A stretch of 64,000 nt of DNA from Gammaproteobacteria bacterium (GTDB lineage Bacteria; Pseudomonadota; Gammaproteobacteria; Chromatiales; Chromatiaceae): NCBI GenBank assembly GCA_015490795.1, contig WFXD01000020.1:17237-81236 (forward strand). Reading direction: 5' to 3'. Position numbers and translations under genes: made by a program. Positions 12,103 to 23,408 of this stretch are shown here, one piece after another (position 1 is the stretch's first letter; each line of letters opens with the position of its first letter). The notes under the pieces were generated by a model. The model was not told the DNA's origin. It searched no databases and saw nothing but the letters and a program-made list of their open reading frames with translations.

Positions 12103-13146
12103 ATGACAAAACAATACAAGGCCGCGGCCCTGATATCAGGTGGACTCGACTCCATGCTGGCAGCCCGCGCCATCCAGGAACAGGGGATCTATGTGGAGGG
12201 GTTGAACTTCTTCACCGGATTCTGTGTAGAGGGTCACACCCACGCCATTCGGAAAAAGGATCAGAACAGACCCAAACGAAACAATGCCCTCTGGGTGGCT
12301 GAACAGCTGGGCATGAAGCTCCATTTCGTGGATGTCATCGAAGAGTACAAAGAGGTGCTGTTCAACCCAAAACATGGTTATGGTGCGCATCTAAACCCTT
12401 GTCTGGATTGCAAGATCTTCATGGTTGAGAAGGCGCTCGAGTGGATAAGAGAGAACGACTTCGACTTCATCATCACCGGCGAGGTGATAGGCCAGCGGCC
12501 AAAATCACAGCGTAAAGAGACCATGCCGGTCATTTCACGGGAGTCGGGTGCCGGAGGGCTGCTGCTGCGGCCACTCTGTGCAAAGAATCTCCCGGCAACG
12601 ATACCGGAACAGGAGGGGTGGATAGATCGGGAGGCGCTGTTCGATTTTAGCGGCCGAACCCGCAAACCCCAGATGGCGCTGGCTGAAAGATATGGCTTTA
12701 CAGAGTATGCCCAGCCCGCCGGTGGTTGCTGTTTTCTTACCGATGCCCAGTATTCGGTCAAGCTGGCGGATCTCTGGAAGAGCCGGGGCACAAAGGAGTA
12801 TGAGCTGGATGACATCATGCTGCTCAAGGTTGGGCGGCATCTGCGCCCCAAGCCGGAGTTTAAGGTGATTATCTCGCGTGAAGAGGGAGAAGGGAAATTC
12901 CTGCAAGGCTATAAAAACCAGTATGTCAGCCTGAAGACAACCAGCCATGCCGGCCCACTGGCACTGCTGGATGGCCAGCTGGGGCCAGGGGATCTGGAGC
13001 TTGCTGCCCGCATGGTCGCCCGCTACAGCCAGGGTCGTAATGCAGAGCAGGTGGAGCTTGAGGTCAGGGAAAAGGATGGCAGCACCCGCACCCTGTCGGT
13101 CACCCCCATACCACCGGGCGAGATCCAGCAGGGGTGGCAGCTGTGA
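12103..13146 (+). CDS. PP-loop ATPase, MnmA/ThiI-like tRNA thiolation protein
   Basis: The 347-residue protein has the PP-loop SGGLDS at residues 12-17, so it adenylates a substrate. Cysteine motifs typical of RNA thiolases follow: PCLDCKIFM near residue 99 and GGCCF near residue 208. It lacks the THUMP domain of ThiI and is shorter than typical MnmA, so I place it in a less-studied family that is often labelled a tRNA thiouridylase. Its C-terminal third (DIMLLKVGRHLR, KFLQGYKNQYVSL) looks like a separate domain that I cannot name with certainty. It overlaps the TusA-like gene by a GTGA junction, suggesting that TusA donates the sulfur. TATAAT at 12052-12057 could be its -10. The modified base or substrate is unknown. 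Confidence 0.75.
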   Translation: MTKQYKAAALISGGLDSMLAARAIQEQGIYVEGLNFFTGFCVEGHTHAIRKKDQNRPKRNNALWVAEQLGMKLHFVDVIEEYKEVLFNPKHGYGAHLNPCLDCKIFMVEKALEWIRENDFDFIITGEVIGQRPKSQRKETMPVISRESGAGGLLLRPLCAKNLPATIPEQEGWIDREALFDFSGRTRKPQMALAERYGFTEYAQPAGGCCFLTDAQYSVKLADLWKSRGTKEYELDDIMLLKVGRHLRPKPEFKVIISREEGEGKFLQGYKNQYVSLKTTSHAGPLALLDGQLGPGDLELAARMVARYSQGRNAEQVELEVREKDGSTRTLSVTPIPPGEIQQGWQL

Positions 13147-13385
13147 GCGCCTCAGATGATATGGTGATTGTCGATGCCCGGCGCCTGCTCTGCCCAATGC
13201 CGGTCATCCGGGTTCAGAATGTGGTGAAAAAACGACCACCCGGAACCCGTATCAAGGCCATCTGCACCGACCCGGGCGCACTGAGCGATATTCCCGCCTG
13301 GGCGCGGATCAATGGCCATACAATCATTGAGACCCTCAGCGGGGATGATGAACATATCATCACCCTGGAAGTAGGCGGGCCGTAG
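13143..13385 (+). CDS. TusA-family sulfur carrier protein
   Basis: The protein is about 80 residues, the size of TusA, and has the family motif LLCPMPVIRVQ with the CPxP cysteine that carries a persulfide. I chose the GTG at 13143 because it overlaps the previous stop (GTGA); an in-frame GTG at 13134 and an ATG at 13161 are alternatives. Fused reading with the PP-loop gene upstream suggests a dedicated sulfur relay for RNA or cofactor thiolation. In sulfur oxidisers TusA homologues also act in sulfur oxidation, but no dsr or hdr genes are nearby. Confidence 0.85.
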   Translation: MSASDDMVIVDARRLLCPMPVIRVQNVVKKRPPGTRIKAICTDPGALSDIPAWARINGHTIIETLSGDDEHIITLEVGGP

Positions 13386-13390
13386 CGTTT

Positions 13391-14542
13391 ATGGGCGAGA
13401 CCACCCTGTCGGCCGAGCAGAGATCAGTGACCACGCAAAAGGTAGCGCTGGTTGGGGCGGCAGTCAATGCCCTCCTCTCGGCGGTCAAGATCTTTGTCGG
13501 CATCATTGGCCAGTCACAATCGCTGGTTGCCGATGGGATCCACTCCGCCTCGGATCTGCTGTCAGATGGCCTGGTCTATTTTGTCTCGCGCAGATCCCAC
13601 CATGCCCCCGATGCGAAACACCCCTATGGTCACGGGCGGTTTGAGACGATGGCAACCATGGTGCTGGGGGGGTTCCTCATCATCGTTGCGGTGGGCATTG
13701 TCTGGGACGCCTTCCTGCGCATGTTCTCGCCAGAGAAGCTGCTGGAGCCAGGTCTCATCACCCTGATCGCCGCTGCATTCTCGATTCTGGCCAATGAGGG
13801 CCTGTTTCAATACACCTTCCGTATCGGGCGAGAGATAAAATCCAACCTGCTGCTGGCCAATGCCTGGCACCACCGCTCCGATGCCGTCTCGTCCCTCGTG
13901 GTGCTGGTGGGCATAGCGGGGACAATGGCCGGGCTCCCCTACCTGGATGCCGTCGCAGCCATTGGTGTGGGGCTGATGATTGGAAAGATTGGCTGGGAGC
14001 TGGGCTGGAGTGCTGCGCAAGAGCTGCTGGATCTGGGGCTGTCTGATGAGCGGGTTGCGCTCATTCAAAGCATCATCCGCTCGATCGATGGCGCAGAGGA
14101 TTTCCACATGCTGCGCACCCGCAGCCTGGGAGGCCATGCCGCAGTGGATGTGCATGTCCGGGTCGATCCCCGGCTGAGCGTATCGGAAGGGCACATGATC
14201 AGCCTGGTGATTGAACAGCGTCTCAAAAGAGGGCTTAAAGAGGTTGAAGATGTCACGGTGCATATTGATGCAGAGGATGATGAGTCGGCCATCCGCACCG
14301 AAAGCCTGCCCCTGCGGGCCGAGGTTATGGCGATGCTGGACCAATACTGGCAAGGGATCCCTGCTGTGGCGTTACGGGATCGCATTACCCTGCACTATCT
14401 GAATGGCAAGATCGAGATAGAGCTCTTCTTTCCGAAAGAGCGGCTTGCACAGCTTGGTGATATTGAACAGCTTGGGCAGGCGCTTCAACAGGCGGTATCC
14501 GGTAATAGCAGCTTTGGAACCGTGCGGGTCTATTTTGGATAG
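13391..14542 (+). CDS. Cation diffusion facilitator family transporter
   Basis: This 383-residue inner-membrane protein exports divalent metals (Zn, Fe, Mn or Co) by proton exchange. The N-terminal half has about six hydrophobic segments with metal-site residues in [10 protein letters not shown] (D48, H51, D55) and WHHRSDA (about residue 160). The C-terminal cytoplasmic domain contains VDVHVRVDP and [10 protein letters not shown]. The protein is longer than the usual 300 residues because of an extended C-terminal part. The TusA stop lies just before it, and its end overlaps the mnmG start by eight bases. The metal cannot be told from the sequence alone. Confidence 0.9.
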   Translation: MGETTLSAEQRSVTTQKVALVGAAVNALLSAVKIFVGIIGQSQSLVADGIHSASDLLSDGLVYFVSRRSHHAPDAKHPYGHGRFETMATMVLGGFLIIVAVGIVWDAFLRMFSPEKLLEPGLITLIAAAFSILANEGLFQYTFRIGREIKSNLLLANAWHHRSDAVSSLVVLVGIAGTMAGLPYLDAVAAIGVGLMIGKIGWELGWSAAQELLDLGLSDERVALIQSIIRSIDGAEDFHMLRTRSLGGHAAVDVHVRVDPRLSVSEGHMISLVIEQRLKRGLKEVEDVTVHIDAEDDESAIRTESLPLRAEVMAMLDQYWQGIPAVALRDRITLHYLNGKIEIELFFPKERLAQLGDIEQLGQALQQAVSGNSSFGTVRVYFG

Positions 14543-16415
14543 ACAGCTGACAGAGCGTTTTGAGGTCATCATTGTCGGTGGGGGCCATGCCGGCACAGAG
14601 GCGGCATTGGCGGCAGCCCGGATGGGCGCCCGCACCCTGCTGCTGACCCACAATATCGAAACCCTGGGGCAGATGAGCTGCAACCCCGCCATTGGTGGCA
14701 TCGGCAAGGGTCATCTGGTCAAAGAGGTGGACGCCCTGGGTGGTGCAATGGGGCAGGCTGCCGACCGGGCCGGCATCCAGTTTCGCACCCTCAATGCACG
14801 CAAGGGGCCGGCGGTCAGGGCAACCCGAGCCCAGACAGATCGGGTGCGCTACAGGGCGGCAATCCGGTCGGTTCTGGAGAATCAGCCCCATCTGGAGATA
14901 TTCCAGCAGGCGGTTGATGATCTGATTGTTGAGGGCGAGCGGGTGGTGGGCGTGGTAACCCAGATGGGGCTGCATTTTCGTGCGCCGGCGGTTGTGTTGA
15001 CGGTAGGCACCTTTTTGGGAGGGCGCATCCATATCGGACTCACCAACTGTGAAGGGGGGCGGGCGGGCGACCCCCCCGCCAATACCCTGGCGCAACGGCT
15101 GCGCGAACTGCCCTTCCAGGTAGAGCGGCTGAAGACCGGAACACCACCACGGATTGATGCGCGCAGTATCGATTTCAGTAAACTGGAGGCGCAGCCGGGC
15201 GACCGGCCCACGCCACGCTTCTCCTTTATCGGCACCCCGGCGGATCACCCCCGGCAGGTGAGCTGCCACATCACCCACACCAATGAGCGCACCCACGAGA
15301 TCATCCGGGGTGGACTCTCCCGATCCCCCCTCTATGCGGGGGTGATCGAGGGGGTGGGTCCCCGCTACTGCCCCTCGATTGAGGATAAGGTGATGCGCTT
15401 TGCACAGCGCAATTCACACCAGATCTTTATTGAGCCGGAGGGGCTGGATACCAACGAGATCTACCCCAACGGGATCTCCACCAGCCTGCCGTTTGATGTG
15501 CAGCATGCACTGGTGCGCTCCATGAAGGGCTTTGAAAATGCCTGGATCACCCGGCCGGGCTACGCGATTGAATATGACTTTTTTGACCCACGGGATCTGC
15601 GCCCCTCACTCGAAACCCGCCACCTGGAAGGGCTCTTTTTTGCCGGGCAGATCAACGGCACCACCGGCTACGAAGAGGCGGCGGCACAGGGGTTGCTGGC
15701 AGGGGCCAACGCCGTTCTGAAACAGCGTGAAGAGGCACCCTGGAGCCTCCGCCGGGATGAGGCCTACCTGGGAGTGCTGGTGGATGACCTGATCACCCGC
15801 GGCACCAGTGAACCCTACCGGATGTTCACCAGCCGGGCCGAGTACCGCCTGCTGCTGCGGGAGGATAACGCCGACCTGCGGCTGACAGAAAAAGGGCGGC
15901 AGCTGGGGCTGGTGGATGACCACCGCTGGGCCATCTTTGAAAAGAAGCGGGAGGCCATCGTGCAGGAGCAACAGCGGCTGCGTGACTGCTGGGTGCATCC
16001 CGGCAAGATCCCTGAAGAGCAGGTTCAAACCATTCTCAATGGCGCGCTGTCGCGAGAGGCGAGGGTGCTGGACCTGCTGGCCAGACCGCAGACCGGCTAT
16101 GCAGCACTTATGCAGTTGACCGGGGTTGGCCCGGGTGTGGATGACCCAAAGGTGGCAGAACAGCTGGAGATCCAGGCCAAATATGCGGGTTATATCGAGC
16201 GCCAGCGCGAAGAGATTGACCGGCAACAGCGCAATGAGGCGCTTGTGCTGGGGGATGAGATTGATTACGACCAGGTGCGGGGCCTCTCCTCAGAGGTGCG
16301 GGAGAAGCTGAAACGAAACCGCCCGGCGACACTGGGTCAGGCATCCCGCATGCCGGGCATTACACCGGCTGCGATATCCCTGCTGCTGATCCACATAAAA
16401 CGCACAGAAAAATGA
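14535..16415 (+). CDS. mnmG: tRNA uridine-5-carboxymethylaminomethyl modification enzyme MnmG (GidA)
   Basis: With MnmE, MnmG installs the cmnm5 group on U34 of several tRNAs, using FAD. From the proposed start the protein has 626 residues (E. coli 629). It shows the FAD motif [41 protein letters not shown] and the C-terminal tail with IGQASRM-like sequence. The frame runs 30 codons further upstream into the CDF gene, but homology begins at ERFEVIIV. The TTG at 14535, overlapping the CDF stop by eight bases, is therefore the likely start; its ribosome binding site is weak. It overlaps rsmG by ATGA. Confidence 0.96.
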   Translation: MDRQLTERFEVIIVGGGHAGTEAALAAARMGARTLLLTHNIETLGQMSCNPAIGGIGKGHLVKEVDALGGAMGQAADRAGIQFRTLNARKGPAVRATRAQTDRVRYRAAIRSVLENQPHLEIFQQAVDDLIVEGERVVGVVTQMGLHFRAPAVVLTVGTFLGGRIHIGLTNCEGGRAGDPPANTLAQRLRELPFQVERLKTGTPPRIDARSIDFSKLEAQPGDRPTPRFSFIGTPADHPRQVSCHITHTNERTHEIIRGGLSRSPLYAGVIEGVGPRYCPSIEDKVMRFAQRNSHQIFIEPEGLDTNEIYPNGISTSLPFDVQHALVRSMKGFENAWITRPGYAIEYDFFDPRDLRPSLETRHLEGLFFAGQINGTTGYEEAAAQGLLAGANAVLKQREEAPWSLRRDEAYLGVLVDDLITRGTSEPYRMFTSRAEYRLLLREDNADLRLTEKGRQLGLVDDHRWAIFEKKREAIVQEQQRLRDCWVHPGKIPEEQVQTILNGALSREARVLDLLARPQTGYAALMQLTGVGPGVDDPKVAEQLEIQAKYAGYIERQREEIDRQQRNEALVLGDEIDYDQVRGLSSEVREKLKRNRPATLGQASRMPGITPAAISLLLIHIKRTEK

Positions 16416-17050
16416 AAGAGGCAAAGCTGGGGCAGCTGCTGGCAAGCGGCATAGCGGAACTGAATTTGCAGGTTACAGAACAACAGCAGGAGGCGCTGCT
16501 TGCCTATATCACCCTGCTGAACCGCTGGAACAAGACATTTAACCTCACAGCAGTACGCGATCTGGCAGAGATGGTTCCCCGTCATCTGCTGGACAGCCTG
16601 TCAGTAAGCACTTACCTGCAAGGGAGAATGGTTCTTGATGTGGGTACTGGAGCCGGGCTGCCGGGCATACCGTTGGCCATTACCCGCCCTGAAATCCAAT
16701 TTACGCTGCTGGACAGCAATGGCAAAAAAACCCGATTTGTCAGGCAGGCTGTAATGGCGTTGGGATTAGAAAATGTACAGATAGAGCAGGCGCGCGTAGA
16801 GAACTACAGGCCCCCTCATAAATTCGATACCCTGATAACCCGTGCCTTCACAGCCCTCTCTGGAATCCTTGATCTGACCTCACACCTTCTTGCGCCCACA
16901 GGACAGCTGCTGGCGATGAAAGGCCGTCAGACACAAGATGAACTGGCGGCTGCAGATCTGCAAGAGCGATTAGTTGAGGTGATCCCACTACAGGTGCCGC
17001 AGCTGGAAGGGGAGCGATATGCGGTGCTGATAAAGAGCAAAAGTGGATAA
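16412..17050 (+). CDS. rsmG: 16S rRNA (guanine-527-N7)-methyltransferase RsmG (GidB)
   Basis: RsmG methylates N7 of G527 in 16S rRNA using S-adenosylmethionine; its loss gives low-level streptomycin resistance in other bacteria. The 212-residue protein (E. coli 207) has NLTAVRD near residue 45, the SAM motif [16 protein letters not shown] and TRAFTAL. It starts within the mnmG stop (ATGA). Its own stop codon TAA at 17048-17050 is the left flank of the palindromic element at 17051-17227, so the insertion took place exactly at the end of the gene. Confidence 0.97.
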   Translation: MKEAKLGQLLASGIAELNLQVTEQQQEALLAYITLLNRWNKTFNLTAVRDLAEMVPRHLLDSLSVSTYLQGRMVLDVGTGAGLPGIPLAITRPEIQFTLLDSNGKKTRFVRQAVMALGLENVQIEQARVENYRPPHKFDTLITRAFTALSGILDLTSHLLAPTGQLLAMKGRQTQDELAAADLQERLVEVIPLQVPQLEGERYAVLIKSKSG

Positions 17051-17227
17051 TCCTAGAAAAATCAGTTGAGCCGTAGCGAGAGCGGCTAAGGTGCTTAAGA
17101 TACAGGGTTTTTTCCCACATTTTGAACGATTGCGTATCACCCATACGGTGAGTTCAAAATGTGGGAAAAAATCCTGTAGATTGAGTGCATTAGACGTTCA
17201 CAGTAGGCTCAACTGATTTTTCTAGGA
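17051..17227. mobile_element. MITE-like palindromic element between rsmG and parA
   Basis: The 177-bp element starts TCCTAGAAAAATCAG and ends with the inverse, giving perfect 22-bp terminal inverted repeats at 17051-17072 and 17206-17227. It is flanked on both sides by TAA (17048-17050 and 17228-17230), which fits a short target duplication. A second, internal inverted repeat of 27 bp with one mismatch (17101-17127 and 17152-17178) surrounds a loop with its own small stem. The whole element can fold into a long hairpin. It has no coding capacity, so any transposase must act in trans. Related half copies occur at 50706-50780, 54537-54577 and, diverged, at 1145-1238. Confidence 0.85.
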
Positions 17228-17349
17228 TAATGTTAACTTTGCCTCTTCTCTGATCAGCAGGCGGGGTGTATGCTGCACAGTCCATTTTTCAAATCCGCCA
17301 ACCGCCTCAAATCCGGGGGTTGATCGGTGGACAATTCATTGATGAAGCC

Positions 17350-18135
17350 ATGGCTCGTATTATCACAGTTGCCAATCAGAAGGGTGGTGTCGGCAAGACG
17401 ACCACATCGGTAAACCTTGCAGCCGCAATCGCGGGCAAACGCAACCGGGTACTGCTGGTCGATCTTGATCCCCAGGGCAACGCTACCATGGGGTGCGGGG
17501 TGGATAAACATGCCCTGGAGAACTCCTGCTGCGATGTACTGCTGGGTGAGTGCCGCCTGCATGAGGCGGTGGTTACACTGGACGGGATAGGGATGGATAT
17601 CCTGCCGGCCAATGCCGATCTGACCGCAGCAGAGGTGGGGCTGATGGACCTGCCGCTACGGGAGAAGCGTCTCAGCCTGGCGCTGGAGGGGTCGCTGGAA
17701 AAATATGACTACATCTTCATAGATTGCCCCCCTTCGCTCAACATGCTCACCATCAATGCCCTGGTGGCATCGGGAGGGGTATTGGTGCCGCTACAGACAG
17801 AATACTATGCGCTGGAAGGGCTGTCGGCGCTGATGAAGACCATCGAGCAGCTCAAACATAGCCGCAACCCGGGCCTGCAACTCGAAGGCATACTGCGCAC
17901 CATGCACGATCCGCGCAACAACCTGGCCGTGGAGGTATCGGCACAGCTGCTGACCCACTTCAAAGACAAGGTATTCAACACCGTGATACCCCGAAACGTG
18001 CGGGTGGCCGAGGCGCCGAGCCACGGCCTGCCAGTGCTGATGTATGACAAATCCTCCCGCGGGGCGATCTCCTATCTGGCGCTGGCCAGTGAGGTTTTGC
18101 GGCGGCATGAGCAGCGCCGCCCCGCCTCAGCGTAG
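17350..18135 (+). CDS. parA: Chromosome partitioning ATPase ParA (Soj)
   Basis: ParA is the nucleoid-binding Walker ATPase that moves ParB-parS origin complexes. The 261-residue protein has the deviant Walker A KGGVGKTT at residues 11-18, DLDPQGNATMG, and DYIFIDCPPSL. The frame is open 28 codons further upstream, but the family N-terminus MARIITVANQ starts at 17350, so I place the start there. It lies after the MITE-like element and 40 bp before parB. The two parS sites in recF are its expected targets through ParB. Confidence 0.97.
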   Translation: MARIITVANQKGGVGKTTTSVNLAAAIAGKRNRVLLVDLDPQGNATMGCGVDKHALENSCCDVLLGECRLHEAVVTLDGIGMDILPANADLTAAEVGLMDLPLREKRLSLALEGSLEKYDYIFIDCPPSLNMLTINALVASGGVLVPLQTEYYALEGLSALMKTIEQLKHSRNPGLQLEGILRTMHDPRNNLAVEVSAQLLTHFKDKVFNTVIPRNVRVAEAPSHGLPVLMYDKSSRGAISYLALASEVLRRHEQRRPASA

Positions 18136-18175
18136 TGCCCGATCAACACACAACCTGAACCGTAACTGATTCGAC

Positions 18176-19060
18176 ATGGCAGCAAAAAAACGTGGTCTTG
18201 GACGAGGTCTGGATGCCCTGCTGGGCAGTGGGCTTGAAGAGCAGAGCAGCGCCGATGCTGCTGGCTCAAAGGATGGCAACTTTGCTACCCTGCCAGTAGA
18301 CCTGATCCAGCGGGGACGATACCAGCCCCGCCGGGATTTCAACCCCGAGAACCTGCGTGAGCTGGCTGACTCGATTGCAGCCCAGGGCGTGGTGCAGCCG
18401 ATTGTGGTGCGTCCGGTGGGTCAGGGGCGTTATGAGATCATTGCCGGCGAGCGCCGCTGGCGGGCAGCCCAACAGGTCGGTCTGGGCGAGATCCCGACAG
18501 TGATCCGGGAGGTATCGGATCAGACCGCCATGGCAATGGGGCTGATCGAAAATATCCAGCGAGAGGATCTGAACCCCCTGGAGGAGGCGACCGCCCTGCA
18601 CCGCCTGCTGAACGAGTTTGAACTCACCCACCAGCAGATCGCCCAGGCGGTTGGAAAATCCCGTACCACCGTGACCAACCTGCTGCGCCTGCTGGAGCTC
18701 AATGAGGATGTCAAACGGCTGGTTGAGGCGGGGAAGATTGAGATGGGGCATGCCCGCGCCCTGCTGGGACTGCATGCGCAGGCACAGAGTGATGGCGCCA
18801 GAGAGGTGGTCAAAAAGGGGTTATCGGTAAGAGAGACGGAAAGGCTGGTTCGCCGTCTTCAGGGTGAAGCATCGGACGATCCCGCAAAGCAAAAAAAACC
18901 AGCCAGAGAAGACCCGGATGTTGCCCGGTTGCAAGAGGATCTATCAGAGCGATTAGGCGCACAGGTCAAACTCCAGCAAGGGGCAAAAGGGAGGGGAAAA
19001 CTGGTCATTGCCTATAACAGCCTCGATGAGCTGGAAGGGATTTTGGAACACATCCAGTAG
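18176..19060 (+). CDS. parB: Chromosome partitioning protein ParB (Spo0J)
   Basis: ParB binds parS and spreads along DNA as a CTP-dependent clamp. The 294-residue product has the N-terminal ParA-interacting segment KKRGLGRGLDALLG and the CTP-binding region with GERRWRAAQ. ENIQREDLNPLEEA and the helix-turn-helix QIAQAVGKSRTTVTNLLRLL follow, and there is a C-terminal dimerisation domain. It directly follows parA and probably shares its transcript. The atp promoter begins just after it. Confidence 0.97.
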   Translation: MAAKKRGLGRGLDALLGSGLEEQSSADAAGSKDGNFATLPVDLIQRGRYQPRRDFNPENLRELADSIAAQGVVQPIVVRPVGQGRYEIIAGERRWRAAQQVGLGEIPTVIREVSDQTAMAMGLIENIQREDLNPLEEATALHRLLNEFELTHQQIAQAVGKSRTTVTNLLRLLELNEDVKRLVEAGKIEMGHARALLGLHAQAQSDGAREVVKKGLSVRETERLVRRLQGEASDDPAKQKKPAREDPDVARLQEDLSERLGAQVKLQQGAKGRGKLVIAYNSLDELEGILEHIQ

Positions 19061-19097
19061 GTGGTGAATTAATCAGCCAATTATTTAACGGCACCGA

Positions 19098-19126
19098 TTG
19101 ACCTGCTATCTGAATCCGCCTATACT
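19098..19126 (+). promoter_or_regulatory. Sigma-70 promoter of the atp operon
   Basis: TTGACC at 19098-19103 and TATACT at 19121-19126 are separated by exactly 17 bp and lie about 50 bp upstream of atpI. This is the best promoter match I see in the window and suits a strongly expressed operon. Confidence 0.75.
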
Positions 19127-19174
19127 GCGCCGCTTTAATTCGCCCGGTACTTTAGTTCGGCACAGGGGTCCGGG

Positions 19175-19537
19175 ATGCAGATCACAGACAGAAGTCAGGC
19201 TTGGAAGGCTGTATTTGCACAGTTTGTAATGACCCTGCTGATCTCTGCCGTATTAGCAACCGTAGCACCGCATCATGCCTGCTCCGCCCTGGCGGGTGGC
19301 TTGATTGCGAGCGCAGCGAATGCATTTTTTTCATTTTGGGTGTTCAGCCACTATCGCGCTCAACATCCAGACAGGCTGGTTGCCCGGCTCTACGGAGCGG
19401 AGATTGCCAAGCTGATACTGGTCGGGGTGCTGTTTGCAGCCGCCGTCCAGTTAATTGACCCGCTCAGTGGCGGCGCCCTGTTTGGCGCTTTTTTACTCGT
19501 CCATCTGATGCCGGGATTCATGAGTTTGCTTAACTGA
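19175..19537 (+). CDS. atpI: ATP synthase protein I (assembly factor)
   Basis: The 120-residue membrane protein has four hydrophobic segments, with the small-residue stretch GGLIASAANAFFSFW in the second and YGAEIAKLILVG in the third, as in AtpI. AtpI helps assemble the c-ring and is the usual first gene of the operon. It is followed by atpB after 28 bp. Sequence conservation in this family is low, so position supports the call. Confidence 0.88.
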   Translation: MQITDRSQAWKAVFAQFVMTLLISAVLATVAPHHACSALAGGLIASAANAFFSFWVFSHYRAQHPDRLVARLYGAEIAKLILVGVLFAAAVQLIDPLSGGALFGAFLLVHLMPGFMSLLN

Positions 19538-19553
19538 CAACGAACAAGTTTGA

Positions 19554-20426
<873 letters not shown>

Positions 20427-20470
20427 TTTACATAATCAACCTTTTATTTACTAACTCACACACCATATAA

Positions 20471-20716
<246 letters not shown>

Positions 20717-20784
20717 CTCCTGGCTTATAAACCCGATTATCTGCGAAGCGACTTTCAGGCAACTGAAAGCGAGGTAATAACAGA

Positions 20785-21255
20785 ATGAACATCAATCTAA
20801 CTCTATTCGGCCAGCTTGTATCGTTTGGCGTGTTCGTTTGGTTCACGCTGAAATATGTCTGGACTCCGATGATGGGCGCATTGGAAGAGCGTCGCAATGG
20901 AATAGCCGATAGCCTCTCTGCTGCCGAAAAAGGCAAGCATGATGAGGTGCTTGCAAGACAGCATGCCAAAGAGATCCTGATGGAAGCCAAGAATCAGGCC
21001 TCCGAGATCAAGGCGCAAGGTGAAAAGCGGGCATCTGAAATTGTCGATGAGGCAAAAGAGGAAGCCCGTGCGGAAGGTGAGCGCCTGTTAACAGCGGCCC
21101 GTGCCGAGATTGATCAAGAGGTCAACCGGGTTCGTGAGCAGCTGCGTGAACGGGTTGCAACACTGGCAGTTGCCGGCGCAGAGAAGATCCTCCAGCGTGA
21201 AATCGATGCGGCGGCCCATAAGGGCGTTGTCGATTCAGTCGCCAATCAGATCTAA
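20785..21255 (+). CDS. atpF: ATP synthase Fo subunit b
   Basis: Subunit b is the peripheral stalk that links Fo with F1. The 156-residue product (E. coli 156) starts [20 protein letters not shown], the single membrane helix. A long charged coiled coil rich in A, E, K and R follows, including [20 protein letters not shown]. Directly followed by atpH after nine bases. Confidence 0.97.
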   Translation: MNINLTLFGQLVSFGVFVWFTLKYVWTPMMGALEERRNGIADSLSAAEKGKHDEVLARQHAKEILMEAKNQASEIKAQGEKRASEIVDEAKEEARAEGERLLTAARAEIDQEVNRVREQLRERVATLAVAGAEKILQREIDAAAHKGVVDSVANQI

Positions 21256-21264
21256 GGCACCATT

Positions 21265-21804
21265 ATGGCTGGAGAGAACTTAACCATTGCCCGCCCTTAT
21301 GCGGAGGCCGTTTTTGGCCGAGCCAGGGAGTGCGACAAGCTGGATCACTGGTCCGATACACTGGGTTTGCTGGCGGCCATTGTGCAGGATGAGAGGGTGG
21401 CTGTCGCCATCACGAATCCAAAGTTTGAGAGCGACCAGCAAGTTTCGCTGCTGTTTGATATCTGCGGAGAGCATCTGGATATGGAAGGCCAAAATCTGGT
21501 GCGCCTGTTGGTACGCAATGGCCGGCTGGGTGTCCTGCCTGAGATCGCGTCGATCTACGAAGGGCTTAAAAATGAGAGCCAGGGAAGACTTGATGTGGAG
21601 GTGGTCTCCGCATACAAGATGACCAAGGCTCAAGAAAATACGCTTGCAGCTGCTCTGAAAAAGCGCCTTGATCGTGACATCCGGGTTACCAGTAAAATCA
21701 ATCATGATCTGATTGGTGGCGTAATTATACGCGCCGGGGATCTGGTGATCGACGGATCTGTACAGGGTCGACTGCGAAAGCTAGCCACTGAATTAGGAAT
21801 ATAA
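21265..21804 (+). CDS. atpH: ATP synthase F1 subunit delta
   Basis: The delta subunit sits on top of F1 and attaches the b stalk. The 179-residue protein starts with the family pattern TIARPYAEAVFGRA and ends with the pattern INHDLIGGVIIRAGDLVIDGSVQGRL. E. coli delta has 177 residues. Twelve bases separate it from atpA. Confidence 0.97.
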   Translation: MAGENLTIARPYAEAVFGRARECDKLDHWSDTLGLLAAIVQDERVAVAITNPKFESDQQVSLLFDICGEHLDMEGQNLVRLLVRNGRLGVLPEIASIYEGLKNESQGRLDVEVVSAYKMTKAQENTLAAALKKRLDRDIRVTSKINHDLIGGVIIRAGDLVIDGSVQGRLRKLATELGI

Positions 21805-21816
21805 CGAGAAGCCATC

Positions 21817-23358
21817 ATGCAACTCAATCCATCTGAAATTAGTGATCTGATTAAAAGTCAGATTGAGAAATACGAGCCAGAAACCGAAGCCCGCACAGAA
21901 GGCACCATCGTCAGCCTGACTGACGGCATTGCCCGCATCCACGGTCTGGCAGATGCAATGTCATACGAAATGCTGGAGTTTCCAGGCAACAGCTTTGGTC
22001 TTGCCCTGAACCTCGAACGTGACTCTGTCGGCGCTGTTATCCTTGGCCCCTATACACACCTCTCTGAAGGCGATGCTGTAAAGTGCACCGGCCGCGTTCT
22101 GGAGGTGCCTGTAGGCCCGGGCCTGCTGGGACGTGTTGTTGATTCGCTGGGTCAGCCGATTGATGGCAAGGGTGCCGTTGATGCGGCTGGAACTTCACCT
22201 ATCGAAGAGATTGCGCCAGGTGTTATCGCACGTAAATCTGTGGACGAGCCGGTTCAAACCGGGCTGAAAGCAATCGATGCCATGGTGCCAGTCGGACGTG
22301 GACAGCGTGAGCTGATCATTGGCGACCGCCAGACCGGCAAGTCCGCCATCGCCATCGATGCCATCATCAACCAGAAGGGTACGGGCGTTAAGTGTATCTA
22401 TGTTGCGATTGGCCAGAAGGCCTCCACCATCGCGCAGGTTGTCCGCAAGCTGGAAGAGCACGGCGCAATGGATCACACCATTGTGGTTGCAGCTTCCGCC
22501 GCTGACTCTGCCGCACTACAGTTCATTGCGCCATACGCTGGCGCCACCATGGGCGAATATTTCCGTGACCGCGGTGAAGATGCACTGATTATCTATGATG
22601 ATCTGACCAAGCAGGCCTGGGCCTATCGCCAGGTTTCACTGCTGCTGCGTCGTCCACCAGGCCGTGAAGCCTATCCGGGTGATGTCTTCTATCTCCATTC
22701 GCGTCTGCTGGAGCGTGCATCACGCATCAGCGCCGAGCATGTTGAGAAGATCACCAATGGCGAAGTGAAAGGCAAGACCGGCTCACTGACCGCACTGCCG
22801 ATCATTGAAACCCAGGGTGGCGACGTATCAGCATTCGTACCGACCAACGTAATCTCTATTACGGATGGTCAGATCTTCCTGGAAGCCGACCTGTTCAACG
22901 CCGGTATCCGCCCAGCGATCAACGCCGGCCTCTCTGTATCGCGCGTAGGTGGTGCAGCTCAGACCAAGATCATCAAAAAGCTGGGTGGTGGCGTGCGTCT
23001 GGTACTGGCGCAATATCGTGAGCTGGCGGCATTTGCCCAGTTTGCATCAGACCTTGACGAGGCAACCCGCAAGCAGCTGGAACGCGGCGAGCGTGTGACC
23101 GAACTGATGAAGCAGGCGCAATACTCCCCGCTCTCTGTGGCTGAAATGGCCGTCTCCCTGTTTGCCGCCAACGAAGGCTACCTGGATGATGTCGAGGTCA
23201 GCAAGATTGTGGCTTTTGAAAGCTCACTTCACAGTTACATGAAGGGCAACCAGCAGGCACTGAGCGAAAAGATCAACAAAGAAGCCGACTACAATGACGA
23301 GATTATCCAGTCATTGCATGATGCGCTCAAGGATTTCAAGGCCAACCACAGCTGGTAG
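21817..23358 (+). CDS. atpA: ATP synthase F1 subunit alpha
   Basis: The alpha subunit forms the non-catalytic nucleotide sites of F1. At 513 residues it equals the E. coli length. It begins [13 protein letters not shown] and has the Walker [10 protein letters not shown] near residue 169. The arginine-finger region lies around [18 protein letters not shown]. It lies between atpH and atpG in the standard order. No unusual feature seen. Confidence 0.99.
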   Translation: MQLNPSEISDLIKSQIEKYEPETEARTEGTIVSLTDGIARIHGLADAMSYEMLEFPGNSFGLALNLERDSVGAVILGPYTHLSEGDAVKCTGRVLEVPVGPGLLGRVVDSLGQPIDGKGAVDAAGTSPIEEIAPGVIARKSVDEPVQTGLKAIDAMVPVGRGQRELIIGDRQTGKSAIAIDAIINQKGTGVKCIYVAIGQKASTIAQVVRKLEEHGAMDHTIVVAASAADSAALQFIAPYAGATMGEYFRDRGEDALIIYDDLTKQAWAYRQVSLLLRRPPGREAYPGDVFYLHSRLLERASRISAEHVEKITNGEVKGKTGSLTALPIIETQGGDVSAFVPTNVISITDGQIFLEADLFNAGIRPAINAGLSVSRVGGAAQTKIIKKLGGGVRLVLAQYRELAAFAQFASDLDEATRKQLERGERVTELMKQAQYSPLSVAEMAVSLFAANEGYLDDVEVSKIVAFESSLHSYMKGNQQALSEKINKEADYNDEIIQSLHDALKDFKANHSW

Positions 23359-23408
23359 GCTGAGAGATAGACAAGAACGCATTCAGGCTTATTCAATAGA
23401 GAGCAATC

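Noticed and set aside
12103..13146. Assignment as ThiI
   Set aside because: There is no THUMP domain and no rhodanese-like domain, and the cysteine pattern is closer to MnmA-type proteins.
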